Below are positions 1-8,189 of a stretch of DNA of 64,000 nucleotides, one piece after another. This DNA is from Arthrobacter sp. YD4 (lineage in GTDB: Bacteria; Actinomycetota; Actinomycetes; Actinomycetales; Micrococcaceae). Numbering within the stretch: position 1 is the stretch's first letter; the number at the start of each line of letters is the position of its first letter. Made by a program: the position numbers and the translations under genes. The notes below the pieces were generated by a model that saw only the letters and a program-made list of their open reading frames with translations, had not been told where the DNA came from and made no database searches. The stretch spans positions 661,419 to 725,418 of the forward strand of contig NZ_JAUHHD010000002.1 of assembly GCF_030410515.1 (NCBI RefSeq), given 5' to 3'.

Positions 1-626
1 TCGTTGGTGCCGAGGATCCAGATGAACATACCGAGGCCGGCGATGGCGACGACGTTGTTCAGGATCGGTGCCCACATGGCGGGCCCGAACGCGCCGTTGG
101 CGTTCAGGACCTGGGTCAGCAGGGCATAGAGGCCGTAGAAGAAGATCTGCGGCAGGCACCAGAACGCGAACGCCACGGCCAGGGACTTCTGCTGCGGTGA
201 ATACCCCTGGGTGGTCAGGTCAATCACGGTGGGCGCCAGCAGCGTCACCACCAGCGTCAGGGACAACAGCACGACGACGGCCAGGGTGAGCAGGCGGCTG
301 ATGTAGTCGGCGCCGCGGTCCGGGCCCTTGCTGGCCTTGATGATCTGCGGGACCAGGACGGCGTTGAAGACGCCGCCGGCCACCAACAGGAAGATCAAGT
401 TGGGAAGGTTGTTGGCATTGATGAACGTGTCGGTGACCGTCGAGCCGAGGCCCAGGGCCAGCGCCAGCATCCAGGTCTTGGCGAATCCGAGGAACCGCGA
501 GACCAGGGTCCCGGCGGCCATGACGGCGCTGGACCGGGCCTCTCCGGCGCGGGCGGCCTGGGGGGCGGCGGCTTCGGAGGGTGCGGACTTCTCGGGCTGG
601 GGCTGGGCGGCAGACATCATTCTCAT
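1..626 (-). CDS. murJ: Lipid II flippase MurJ (MviN family), N-terminal part, cut by window edge
   Basis: Only the first about 208 residues are present; the gene runs off the left edge. After a Pro/Ala-rich cytoplasmic stretch the protein shows AGTLVSRFLGFAKTWMLALA and then NANNLPNLIFLLVAGGVFNA with VLVPQI, the characteristic start of MurJ/MviN, followed by further membrane helices. MurJ moves the peptidoglycan precursor lipid II across the cytoplasmic membrane. ATG codons at 626, 620 and 617 are all possible starts; 626 and 620 share this frame. It lies 53 bp downstream of the Nudix gene on the same strand, the usual actinobacterial order near the replication origin. Confidence 0.87.
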   Translation of the reverse strand, partial: MRMMSAAQPQPEKSAPSEAAAPQAARAGEARSSAVMAAGTLVSRFLGFAKTWMLALALGLGSTVTDTFINANNLPNLIFLLVAGGVFNAVLVPQIIKASKGPDRGADYISRLLTLAVVVLLSLTLVVTLLAPTVIDLTTQGYSPQQKSLAVAFAFWCLPQIFFYGLYALLTQVLNANGAFGPAMWAPILNNVVAIAGLGMFIWILGTN

Positions 627-679
627 CGTCTCACCCGGGCGGCCGAATAGGCGCAACCGCGGCCCGTACGGACGTGGTC

Positions 680-1231
680 CTAGCGGTGGTCGGGAAGGAC
701 TTCGCGGGCGAGGTCGGCGATGCGGCGCTCATTGGGGAAGGACAATTTCCGCGCCAGTTCCGTCAGCGGCACCCACGCCACGTCCACGGCTTCCTGGTCG
801 GGATCGTTCTCAATGGTCAGTTCGCCGCCGGTGGCCTGCAACAGATAGTGGTGGACCGTCTTGTGGACCCGGTGCCCGCTGACGGTGAACCAGTAGTCGA
901 TGCTTCCCAGCGGGGCGAGGATCTTGCCCTCGATGCCGGTCTCTTCGGCGATCTCGCGGACGGCCGCTTCCTCGTTGCTTTCCTTGCCTTCCGGGTGGCC
1001 CTTCGGCAGGCACCACTCGAGGCGGCCGCCGCGGTTGAGCCGGGCGATGATCGCCACGCGCAGTTCGGCGTCGGATGTATCCACCACGACGCCGCCCGCG
1101 GAAACTTCCTCCACGGTAGGCAGGGAGGCCTGGCCCGCGTGCTGCTGCGCCGGCGCGACGTTGCCACCGATTGCCGAGGGCAACGGTGCGTTCGTCCTCC
1201 TGCCGGGAGCGCTCGGTACGGGGTGGGCCAT
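680..1231 (-). CDS. Nudix hydrolase
   Basis: A 183-residue protein with a complete Nudix box (GHPEGKE ... REIAEETGI), preceded by the typical beta strand SAGGVVV and the WCLPKGH motif. Nudix enzymes hydrolyse nucleoside diphosphates linked to another group; the substrate cannot be read from sequence. The ATG at 1231 is chosen because a -10-like TAGAGT lies 7 nt upstream with no Shine-Dalgarno, the leaderless layout used by many genes here; a longer in-frame extension reaches 1501 but is of low complexity. It is divergent from cca and followed by murJ on the same strand. Confidence 0.85.
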   Translation of the reverse strand: MAHPVPSAPGRRTNAPLPSAIGGNVAPAQQHAGQASLPTVEEVSAGGVVVDTSDAELRVAIIARLNRGGRLEWCLPKGHPEGKESNEEAAVREIAEETGIEGKILAPLGSIDYWFTVSGHRVHKTVHHYLLQATGGELTIENDPDQEAVDVAWVPLTELARKLSFPNERRIADLAREVLPDHR

Positions 1232-1402
1232 AAAGTCCACTCTAACTACTCTTGCCCGGACTTGATGACCTAAACGTGACGGGAAAGTGGACGGCGGGAA
1301 AATCGGATTCGGCCCGCCCCCGCGGGCCGCCGCGGACGGGCCGGTGTCCCCGGTCCGTCCCGGTGTGGTGCTGGCGGGGATTTCTGACAAGCTTAAGAGA
1401 CT

Positions 1403-2869
1403 ATGTCGCACCCACATCACCAGACCGAGTCCCACCCCGTCGATTTCCAGGTTGACCCGGTGGTCCTTGAGCTGGGGCGGCGTTTTGCCGACGCCGGCCA
1501 CGAACTCTCCCTGGTCGGCGGCCCGGTCCGGGACCTCTTCCTGGGCCGTGAATCGCCGGACCTGGACTTCACCACCGACGCCACCCCGGACCAGACCGTC
1601 GCGCTGATCAAGAAATGGGCCGACAACTTCTGGGAGATCGGACGCGCCTTCGGGACCATCGGGATGCGCAAGGCCGGTTTCCAGATCGAGATCACCACCT
1701 ACCGCGCCGAGGCCTACGACCCCGAGTCACGGAAACCTGTGGTGGCGTTCGGATCCTCCCTGACCGATGACCTGCTGCGCCGCGACTTCACCATCAACGC
1801 CATGGCCCTCCGGCTGCCCTCGATGGAACTGGTGGACCCGTTCGGCGGGGTCCGGGACCTGCACGCCTCCACGCTGTCCACGCCCGGGTCGCCCGAGGAT
1901 TCCTTCTCGGACGACCCGCTGCGGATGATGCGGGCCGCCCGCTTCGCCGCGCAGCTGGGTGTGACCGTCCACCCCGACGTCCGCCGCGCCATGACCGCCA
2001 TGGCGGAGCGGATCAAGATCATTTCCAACGAGCGTGTCCGCGACGAGCTGGTCAAGCTCATCTGCGCCGCCCAGCCAAGGACCGGCGTCGACCTCCTCGT
2101 GGACACCGGCCTGGCCGAATACGTGCTGCCCGAGGTGTCCGCGCTTCGGCTCGAATCGGATGAACACCACCGCCACAAGGACGTCTACCAGCACTCGCTG
2201 CAGGTCCTGGAGCAGGCCGCGGGCCTGGAGACCGGCGCCGAAGGCCCCGTCCCGGGCCCTGACTTCGTGCTGCGGTTCGCGGCCCTGATGCACGACGTCG
2301 GCAAGCCGGCCACGCGGCGCTTCGAGGCGGGCGGCGCGGTGAGTTTCCGGCACCACGACATGGTGGGGTCGAAGCTGACCGCGAAGCGGATGAAGGCGCT
2401 CCGCTTCGACAACGACACCATCAAGGCCGTTGCGCGCCTGGTGGAACTGCACATGCGGTTCTACGGATACGGCGACGCCGGCTGGAGCGACTCCGCCGTC
2501 CGCCGCTACGTTACCGACGCCGGCCCCCTCCTGGAGCGGCTGCACCGGCTGACCCGGTCCGACGTAACCACCCGCAACCAGCGCAAGGCCGAACGCCTCG
2601 CCTTCGCCTACGACGACCTTGAGACGCGGATCGCCGAGCTGCGCGAGCGGGAATCGCTGGAGGCGGTCCGCCCGGACCTCGACGGCGGCGCCATCATGGC
2701 CCTGCTGGGCCTCAAGCCGGGACCCGTCGTCGGCCGCGCCTACAAGTACCTGCTGGAAGTACGGATGGAGAACGGGCCGCTCGAGCCCGCCGCCGCCGAA
2801 GCCAAACTGCTGGAATGGTGGGCGGCGCAGCCGGAATCCGCCGCCGTCGCACCCTCTGAGGAGTCCTAA
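1403..2869 (+). CDS. cca: CCA tRNA nucleotidyltransferase
   Basis: A 488-residue class II tRNA nucleotidyltransferase, which adds or repairs the 3-prime CCA end of tRNA. The nucleotidyltransferase head shows LVGGPVRDLFLGRESPDLDF, with the G-G-x-V-R-D motif and the catalytic D-x-D, at about residues 33-55. The RRDFTINAMAL motif follows. A C-terminal HD domain is visible as LMHDVGKPATRR. The gene overlaps the next one by a single base (TAATG), so the two are translationally coupled. It is divergent from the Nudix-murJ pair, a common actinobacterial arrangement. Confidence 0.93.
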   Translation: MSHPHHQTESHPVDFQVDPVVLELGRRFADAGHELSLVGGPVRDLFLGRESPDLDFTTDATPDQTVALIKKWADNFWEIGRAFGTIGMRKAGFQIEITTYRAEAYDPESRKPVVAFGSSLTDDLLRRDFTINAMALRLPSMELVDPFGGVRDLHASTLSTPGSPEDSFSDDPLRMMRAARFAAQLGVTVHPDVRRAMTAMAERIKIISNERVRDELVKLICAAQPRTGVDLLVDTGLAEYVLPEVSALRLESDEHHRHKDVYQHSLQVLEQAAGLETGAEGPVPGPDFVLRFAALMHDVGKPATRRFEAGGAVSFRHHDMVGSKLTAKRMKALRFDNDTIKAVARLVELHMRFYGYGDAGWSDSAVRRYVTDAGPLLERLHRLTRSDVTTRNQRKAERLAFAYDDLETRIAELRERESLEAVRPDLDGGAIMALLGLKPGPVVGRAYKYLLEVRMENGPLEPAAAEAKLLEWWAAQPESAAVAPSEES

Positions 2870-3453
2870 TGCCCGCACCCGCCAACGGCCCCCGCCCCCA
2901 GCTCTGGATCCTCCGCCACGGCGAGACCGAATGGTCCAAGAGCGGCCAGTACACGGGCCTGACGGACCTTCCCCTCACGGTGGAGGGCGAGCAGCAGGCC
3001 GTGGAGGCCCGCAAGGTCCTTGACGGGGTCGACTTCGACCTGGTGCTCACCTCGCCGCTGCGCCGCGCCCGCCGCACGGCCGAACTGGCCGGCTTCCCCG
3101 ACGCACGGCTGGAACCGCTGGCGGTGGAGTGGGACTACGGCGACTACGAGGGCATCAGCTCGGACCTGATCCGGAAGGACAACCCGGACTACCTGATCTG
3201 GACCCACGGCGTGCCAAACGGTGAAGCGCTCGACGACGTCGCGGCCCGGGCGGACAAGATCGTGGCCAGGGTGCTGGAGTCCGGCCTCGACAATGTCCTG
3301 GTCGTGGCGCACGGGCATTTCTCCCGCATCCTCACTGCCCGGTGGCTGGGACTGGACGCCCACGAGGGACGGCATTTCGTCCTGGGTACAGCCAAGGTCT
3401 GCACGCTCGGCTGGGATAAGAAGACCCCCGCAGTAGTGCGTTGGGGCCTCTAA
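2869..3453 (+). CDS. Histidine phosphatase family protein
   Basis: A 194-residue member of the histidine phosphatase (phosphoglycerate-mutase-like) superfamily. The N-terminal LRHGETEWSKSGQYTGLTDL carries the RHG catalytic motif, and VVAHGHFSRIL near residue 145 carries the second catalytic histidine. LTSPLRRARRTAEL is the usual Arg-binding segment. Such enzymes dephosphorylate sugar phosphates or other small molecules; the substrate is not evident. Its start codon overlaps the cca stop, so it is probably in the cca operon. Confidence 0.88.
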   Translation: MPAPANGPRPQLWILRHGETEWSKSGQYTGLTDLPLTVEGEQQAVEARKVLDGVDFDLVLTSPLRRARRTAELAGFPDARLEPLAVEWDYGDYEGISSDLIRKDNPDYLIWTHGVPNGEALDDVAARADKIVARVLESGLDNVLVVAHGHFSRILTARWLGLDAHEGRHFVLGTAKVCTLGWDKKTPAVVRWGL

Positions 3454-3473
3454 ACCCGTCCCTTAAAAGTTTT

Positions 3474-3491
3474 TCCATAAAACTTTATGGA
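3474..3491. promoter_or_regulatory. AT-rich palindrome, possible operator
   Basis: TCCATAAA and TTTATGGA form a perfect 8-bp inverted repeat with a 2-nt spacer. It overlaps a second inverted repeat (AAAGTTTT / AAAACTTT). This starts an AT-rich island in otherwise GC-rich DNA, 20 bp after the phosphatase stop. It could be an operator for the small ORF at 3623 or part of a weak terminator; sequence alone does not decide. Confidence 0.4.
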
Positions 3492-3622
3492 TTAAGTGGT
3501 CAACCCCTGCATTCATCATGTAGTTTTATTTCCAACCCCAGAGGCGTCCAGCCGGGGTATCGGCGCTCACCGCCCGGCCTGTCAGCCGGAGCGATGGCAC
3601 AACAGAAAAGGAGGTTGGGAAA

Positions 3623-3718
3623 ATGATTACTTTGACTCGCGGATGGATGTTCACCCTCACCGCCAACCCGGCCTCCGTTGTTGCCTGGCGCCCGAATTTT
3701 GGAATGCACACCTGCTGA
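3623..3718 (+). CDS. Putative 31-residue small protein
   Basis: A short ORF, MITLTRGWMFTLTANPASVV..., ending in HTC. It is preceded by a near-perfect Shine-Dalgarno AAAAGGAGGTTGGGAAAATG with about 8 nt spacing, much stronger than that of most genes here. The peptide has three Trp or Cys residues and no membrane segment long enough for an anchor. I do not recognise a family. It may be a real small protein or a regulatory leader peptide. The strong initiation site is the main support. Confidence 0.45.
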   Translation: MITLTRGWMFTLTANPASVVAWRPNFGMHTC

Positions 3719-4069
3719 TTCCGCTCATCGCCGGCCACGTGCCGGGATTGCAGAACCGCCGCTAGCCCGAATCCTCCCGCATCAGGGACGGCGCGGGCTT
3801 CGGCGGGACAGTTGCCGGTGAAGCCTCCTTCTTCATCACCTTCGCCCTGCCAGGCCATCACAGCGCGCGGCACCACAATTCGGAACTCTGCTTCCCGGCG
3901 GTGCATCTTTCACGCTCAGTGCCGGCATTCTTCGCGTGGCGAATTCACGCACTAAGACGGCTCTTCTTTTGCTGCCCTTTTTAGTGAAATTACCTGCAAT
4001 TTATCCGGGGTCTATTTGTCATGCCCAGATATCCCGGAAATTCCTTCCCTCTTCACCCCAGGAGTACAC
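3719..4069. other. Gene-free stretch
   Basis: No ORF with credible codon use or start signals was seen on either strand. The right end (about 3965-4015) is T/A-rich and contains a loose promoter-like pair, TTGCTG (3969-3974) and TACCTG (3991-3996), 16 nt apart, which could drive the small ORF downstream. The promoter reading is weak. Confidence 0.35.
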
Positions 4070-4180
4070 GTGTCTGTCGTTCCGTCCCTGACCCGCCCCA
4101 CACCGCACCCCGGAGCCCTGCCGGTTCGGCCGGATCCCGCCCAGACTTCCATCCCGACCCTCCGGAGGGAGGTGAAACCA

Positions 4181-4321
4181 ATGAAACGACAGCTCCCCCG
4201 CGTGCCGGTCTTCCGTCCGCGGCCCGGCCGCAAGGAACGGACGCAGTTCAACGCCCAGCTGCTGGAACAGCGGCGTGAAGACGTCTACCTGACCCTGCAC
4301 CAGATGGGCCTGATCCGCTGA
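4181..4321 (+). CDS. Putative 46-residue basic small protein
   Basis: The ATG at 4181 follows a very strong Shine-Dalgarno (GGAGGGAGGTGAAACCAATG). The peptide starts MKRQLPRVPVFRPRPGRKER and ends in a likely amphipathic helix (NAQLLEQRREDVYLTLHQMG). It is rich in Arg/Lys and Pro at its N-terminus, which suggests nucleic acid or ribosome contact, but no family is recognised. A longer form is possible: a GTG at 4070 in the same frame, with its own AGGAG 6 nt upstream, would give 83 residues and place the internal Shine-Dalgarno inside the coding region. Confidence 0.5.
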   Translation: MKRQLPRVPVFRPRPGRKERTQFNAQLLEQRREDVYLTLHQMGLIR

Positions 4322-4381
4322 TTCCCTGCTGCCCCGACCGCCCAGGTCACGCACACCGCAGCAGCCATCAGAGGAGGACCC

Positions 4382-4462
4382 ATGAGATTGACCATTCCGA
4401 GCTACCCGCCAGGAGCCCACGCGGCAACGCGTGGGCTCCCCCGTTTAACCGGCCGCCCGTAG
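4382..4462 (+). CDS. Putative 26-residue micro-ORF overlapping a hairpin
   Basis: ATG at 4382 follows an AGAGGAGGACCC Shine-Dalgarno and opens a 26-codon frame beginning MRLTIPSYPPGAHAATRGLP. The second half is encoded by the perfect hairpin at 4412-4439. This could be a leader peptide whose translation affects the hairpin, or a chance frame across a terminator. The downstream gene at 4511 appears to have its own leaderless promoter, so an attenuation role for it is doubtful. Confidence 0.3.
   Translation: MRLTIPSYPPGAHAATRGLPRLTGRP
4412..4439 (+). terminator. 12-bp perfect hairpin with GCAA tetraloop
   Basis: GGAGCCCACGCG and CGCGTGGGCTCC form a perfect 12-bp stem closed by a GCAA (GNRA-type) loop. 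Only a short CCGTTT follows instead of a T-run, so it is either a non-canonical actinobacterial terminator for the small-ORF transcript or a structured RNA element. It separates the small ORFs from the glycosyltransferase gene. Confidence 0.6.
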
Positions 4463-4510
4463 CCCCCAGGGCCACGTCCGGCCGCCGCGAACCCCCGGTA
4501 AGCTCATGGC

Positions 4511-5986
4511 ATGCAGGAGACAATGCCGCCGGACCAGCACCGGAGGAGCCGACTGGTGGTTCCCACCCGCAGTGACCGGCTGCTACGGAACTTCACCGAA
4601 CTGATCGGCGGACCCATGGGGCGCCGCGCCGCGCCCGGTGTCGTCTCTCCCGGCCTCTTCACCGTCCCGCGGGTGCTTGGAATCCTGACGGTCCTGGCCG
4701 CGCTGCTGGCACTCCTGGTCAAGGGCTACTGCCGGAGCAACGGCTGGGAATCCCCCGGCCAGTTCTACGCCACCTGCTACTCCGACTTCCCCGAACTCTT
4801 TCGAAACCGCGGACTGGGCAACGGCGCCTTCCCGTTCGTCACCGCCGGAAGTCACTTCGAATACCCGGTCCTGATGGGCTTCATCGCCGGAGCCACCGCC
4901 CTTCTGGTACCCGGCTCGGGAACCGGCGCCGGCCGGGTCCTCGCGTACTTCGACGTCAATGCCACCCTGGTGGCGGCCGTCTGGATCGTCGTCGTCCTCG
5001 TCACCGCCCGCACGGCCGGCCGGCGGCCCTGGGACGCCGCCATGGTGGCGCTGGCCCCCGGCATCATCCTGGCCGGATTCATCAACTGGGACATGTGGGC
5101 CGTGGGTTTCCTGGCCCTGGCCATGTACTTCTTCGCCCGGAACCACCTGGTCCTGGCCGGCATCTGCATCGGGCTGGGCACCGCCACCAAGCTCTACCCG
5201 CTGCTGATCCTCGGCGCCATCCTGGTGCTCGCGCTGCGCACCGGACGGATCCGGGCGTTCCTCACCACCGCCGGGGCGGCCGCGGCGGCGTGGCTTGCCG
5301 TGAACCTTCCCGCCCTGCTGGCAGACCCGGCCGGATGGAAGTACTTCTACCAGTTCACCGAGTCCCGGCCCGCCGGCTACAGCTCACCCTGGTTCGCGTA
5401 CAACCTGGTGGCCGGCCGGCTCGGCTGGAAGCCGCTGGAGGCGGCCGTCATCAACTCCCTGGCCATGGACCTGTTCCTGGCCGCCTGCGTGCTGATCGCG
5501 CTGCTGGCCCTGGCCGCCCCGCGCCGTCCCCGCCTGGCGCAACTGGTCTTCCTGATCGTGGCCGCCTTCATCCTGACCAACAAGGTCTACTCGCCCCAGT
5601 TCGTCATCTGGCTCATCCCGCTGCTGGCCCTGGCCCGGCCGCGGTGGCGCGACTTCCTCATCTGGCAGGCCATCGAGGCACTGCACTGGGCGGCCGTGTG
5701 GATGTTCCTGGGTCAGGTCACCAGCGGCGGCCCCTCCCAGCACAACATCGACATGCCCTACTACGTCCTGGCCGTCGTCGCGCACATGCTGGCCACGGCA
5801 TATCTGATGGCGCGGGTGGCCTGGGACATCGTCGAGCCGGACCGGGACATCATCCGCCGGCAGCGCGTGGACGATCCCCATGGAGGTCCCTTCGACGGCG
5901 CCGCTGACCGGCTGCGGATCGACCTCCGGCACCCGGCGGCCTCGGTCCTGCCGTGGCGGACGGCGAAGGTGGGCTCCGATGCCTGA
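4511..5986 (+). CDS. GT87-like polytopic glycosyltransferase
   Basis: A 491-residue integral membrane protein with about ten hydrophobic helices. It has the GT-C look of glycosyltransferase family 87 (polyprenyl-phosphate-mannose-using enzymes): an acidic extracytoplasmic segment after the first helix (YCRSNGWESPGQFYATCYSD), FEYPVL, then GTATKLYPLL and NKVYSPQF further on. It probably transfers a sugar from a lipid donor to a cell-envelope glycan. A -10-like TAAGCT 6 nt before the ATG suggests a leaderless transcript. Its stop overlaps the next gene by 8 nt. A homologous gene near rpsF is typical of actinobacteria. Confidence 0.75.
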   Translation: MQETMPPDQHRRSRLVVPTRSDRLLRNFTELIGGPMGRRAAPGVVSPGLFTVPRVLGILTVLAALLALLVKGYCRSNGWESPGQFYATCYSDFPELFRNRGLGNGAFPFVTAGSHFEYPVLMGFIAGATALLVPGSGTGAGRVLAYFDVNATLVAAVWIVVVLVTARTAGRRPWDAAMVALAPGIILAGFINWDMWAVGFLALAMYFFARNHLVLAGICIGLGTATKLYPLLILGAILVLALRTGRIRAFLTTAGAAAAAWLAVNLPALLADPAGWKYFYQFTESRPAGYSSPWFAYNLVAGRLGWKPLEAAVINSLAMDLFLAACVLIALLALAAPRRPRLAQLVFLIVAAFILTNKVYSPQFVIWLIPLLALARPRWRDFLIWQAIEALHWAAVWMFLGQVTSGGPSQHNIDMPYYVLAVVAHMLATAYLMARVAWDIVEPDRDIIRRQRVDDPHGGPFDGAADRLRIDLRHPAASVLPWRTAKVGSDA

Positions 5987-7439
5987 CGTCGCGGTGGTGG
6001 GAGCGGGTCCCAACGGCCTCGCCGCGGCCGTGACGATGGCCCGCGCCGGCCTCGCCGTGGATGTGTACGAGGCCGCACCCACCCCCGGCGGCGGCCTCCG
6101 GACCATGGAACTGATGGAACCGGGCCACCTGCACGACGTCTGCTCGGCCGTCCACCCCATGGCGCTGGCCTCGCCGTTCTTCCGCGGTTTCGGGCTCTCC
6201 CGGCGGATCGACGTCGTGACCCCTGAGCTCTCCCACGGGGCGCCCCTCGACGGTGGCCGGGCCGCGCTCGGCTACCGCTCCCTGGAGCGCACGGCAGCCG
6301 CCCTGGGCCGCGACGGCGCAGCGTACCGACGCCTGATGACCCCGCTGCTGCAACGCCTCGAGGGAGTCATGGACGTTGCCCTCAACCAGCTTGTGCGGGT
6401 CCCCCGGGACCCCGTCGCCGCCGCCGTCTTCGGCCTCCGCACCCTTGAACAGGGCACCCGGCTGTGGGATGCCCGCTTCCGTGAGGATCTCGCCCCCGCG
6501 CTCCTGACCGGGGTGGCCGCCCACGCCGTCGCTCCGCTGCCCACCCTCCCGGCCGCCGGCGCCGGCCTGGTCCTCGGTGCCCTGGGACATGCCGGGGGCT
6601 GGCCCATCCCGGTGGGCGGTTCCGCCTCCATCGCGCAGGCGATGATCGCGGACATCGAAGCCCACGGCGGCCGGATCCGCACCGGCACCCGGATCGATAC
6701 CCTGACGGACCTGCCGCCGGCACGGGCCAGCCTGTTCGACGTGGCCCCGCCCGGGCTGCTGCGGATCGCCGGCAACCGGCTCCCGGCCCGTTACCGCCGC
6801 GCCCTGGAGGACTACCGGTTCGGCAACGGCGCCTGCAAGGTGGACTACATCCTCTCGGGCCCCGTCCCCTGGGCCGCCTCCGAGCTCGCCGGGGCCGGCA
6901 CGGTCCACGTCGGCGGCACCCGGGCCGAGACCGCCGAGGCCGAGCACCTGGTGGCTTCCGGGCAGCACCCGGAGCGGCCCTACGTCCTGGTCTCCCAGCC
7001 CTCCACCTTCGACACCGGCCGCGCCCCCGCCGGCCGGCACATCCTCTGGACCTACTGCCACGTCCCGGCCGGGTCCACCGTGGACATGGGCGCCGAGGTC
7101 ACGGCCCAGCTGGAGCGATTCGCCCCCGGCTTCCGGGACCTGATCGTGGACCAGCGGGTGACCACGGCGGCGGACCTCGGCGCCTACAACGAAAACTATG
7201 TCGGCGGGGACTTCAGCGCCGGGGCCATGGACCTGCGCGGTCTGCTGGCCCGTCCGGTGTTCCGGCCCGTCCCGTGGCGGACCCCCGTCCGCGGGCTCTA
7301 TCTCTGCTCTTCGGCCACCCCGCCCGGGCCCGGCGTGACCGGCATGCCCGGCTTCCACGCCGCCCGGCACGCGCTCCGGGACGTCTTCGGTCTCCCGGTT
7401 CCCGCACTGGGCCCGGTGGGGGACGCGGCCGCCGGCTAG
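5979..7439 (+). CDS. FAD-dependent oxidoreductase, phytoene-desaturase-like
   Basis: A 486-residue flavoprotein with an N-terminal dinucleotide-binding motif VVGAGPNGLAAAVTMARAGL and a C-terminal FAD motif around LYLCSSATPPGPGVTGMPG. This is the layout of the carotenoid/phytoene desaturase and amine oxidase superfamily. The substrate is unknown; no carotenoid genes are nearby. The ATG at 5979 lies within the 8-nt overlap with the upstream glycosyltransferase, so the two are probably co-translated. It is convergent with the ABC ATPase gene, overlapping by 3 bp. Confidence 0.78.
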   Translation: MPDVAVVGAGPNGLAAAVTMARAGLAVDVYEAAPTPGGGLRTMELMEPGHLHDVCSAVHPMALASPFFRGFGLSRRIDVVTPELSHGAPLDGGRAALGYRSLERTAAALGRDGAAYRRLMTPLLQRLEGVMDVALNQLVRVPRDPVAAAVFGLRTLEQGTRLWDARFREDLAPALLTGVAAHAVAPLPTLPAAGAGLVLGALGHAGGWPIPVGGSASIAQAMIADIEAHGGRIRTGTRIDTLTDLPPARASLFDVAPPGLLRIAGNRLPARYRRALEDYRFGNGACKVDYILSGPVPWAASELAGAGTVHVGGTRAETAEAEHLVASGQHPERPYVLVSQPSTFDTGRAPAGRHILWTYCHVPAGSTVDMGAEVTAQLERFAPGFRDLIVDQRVTTAADLGAYNENYVGGDFSAGAMDLRGLLARPVFRPVPWRTPVRGLYLCSSATPPGPGVTGMPGFHAARHALRDVFGLPVPALGPVGDAAAG

Positions 7440-8131
7440 TGCGCGCCCTGCAGGGCGCCGAGCGAGAGCCGACCGTCGGCCATCGTGGCGACGGCGTCGG
7501 TGTGCGGCACCAGGTCCGCGTCGTGGGTGACCATTAGCGTCGCGACGCCGAATTCATCGGTGACCTCCCGCAGCAACCGGACGATGTCCCCGCTGCGCTG
7601 CTGGTCCAGCGCCGCCGTCGGCTCATCCACCAGCAGCAGGGCCGGGTCGGCCATCAGGGCCCGGGCGATGTTGACGCGCTGCCGCTGGCCGCCGGAGAGC
7701 TGGTGCGGCCAGCGGTCTCCCGCGGCGGCCAGGCCCACGCGGTCCAGCAGCGTCCCGGCGCGCTCCCGGGCCTGCCGCGGCTGTTCTCCGCGCAGGTGCG
7801 CTGCCAGGAGGAGCTGTTCCACGGCGGTCAGGGAGGGCAGGAGGTTGGGCTGCTGGAAGATGATCCCGACCCGGTCCCGCCGCAGCGCCGAGCGGGCCGC
7901 GTCGGACAGGGACCCCGCGTCCTGGCCGGCCACCAGGACGGTGCCGGAGCTCGGGCGGATCAGGGTGGCGGCCACCGCCAGCAGCGATGACTTCCCGGAT
8001 CCGGACGGACCCAGCAAGGCCAGGAACGTGCCGGCGGCCAGGTCCAGGCTGACCCGGTCCAGGGCGCGCAGCGTGCTGCCGCCGTCGGGGTAGTCGAGGG
8101 TGACGTCGCGGAGGCTGAGGACGGACTTCAT
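7436..8131 (-). CDS. ABC transporter ATP-binding protein (MacB/LolD-like)
   Basis: 231 residues with Walker A GPSGSGKSS, Q-loop region FQQPNLLPSL, signature LSGGQRQRVNIARALM and Walker B LLLVDEPTAAL, in the order of a complete nucleotide-binding domain of the MacB/LolD/FtsE group. It follows the FtsX-like permease at 8190 by 58 bp and should power it. The ATG at 8131 with AAAGG upstream is chosen; the frame extends further but into the permease gene. Probably under control of the two-component system at 9468. Confidence 0.9.
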   Translation of the reverse strand: MKSVLSLRDVTLDYPDGGSTLRALDRVSLDLAAGTFLALLGPSGSGKSSLLAVAATLIRPSSGTVLVAGQDAGSLSDAARSALRRDRVGIIFQQPNLLPSLTAVEQLLLAAHLRGEQPRQARERAGTLLDRVGLAAAGDRWPHQLSGGQRQRVNIARALMADPALLLVDEPTAALDQQRSGDIVRLLREVTDEFGVATLMVTHDADLVPHTDAVATMADGRLSLGALQGAH

Positions 8132-8189
8132 GAATATGCCTTTCGAAGAATGTTTAGGGTGAGGGTGCGGGTGCCGGTGGCACGCCGCG

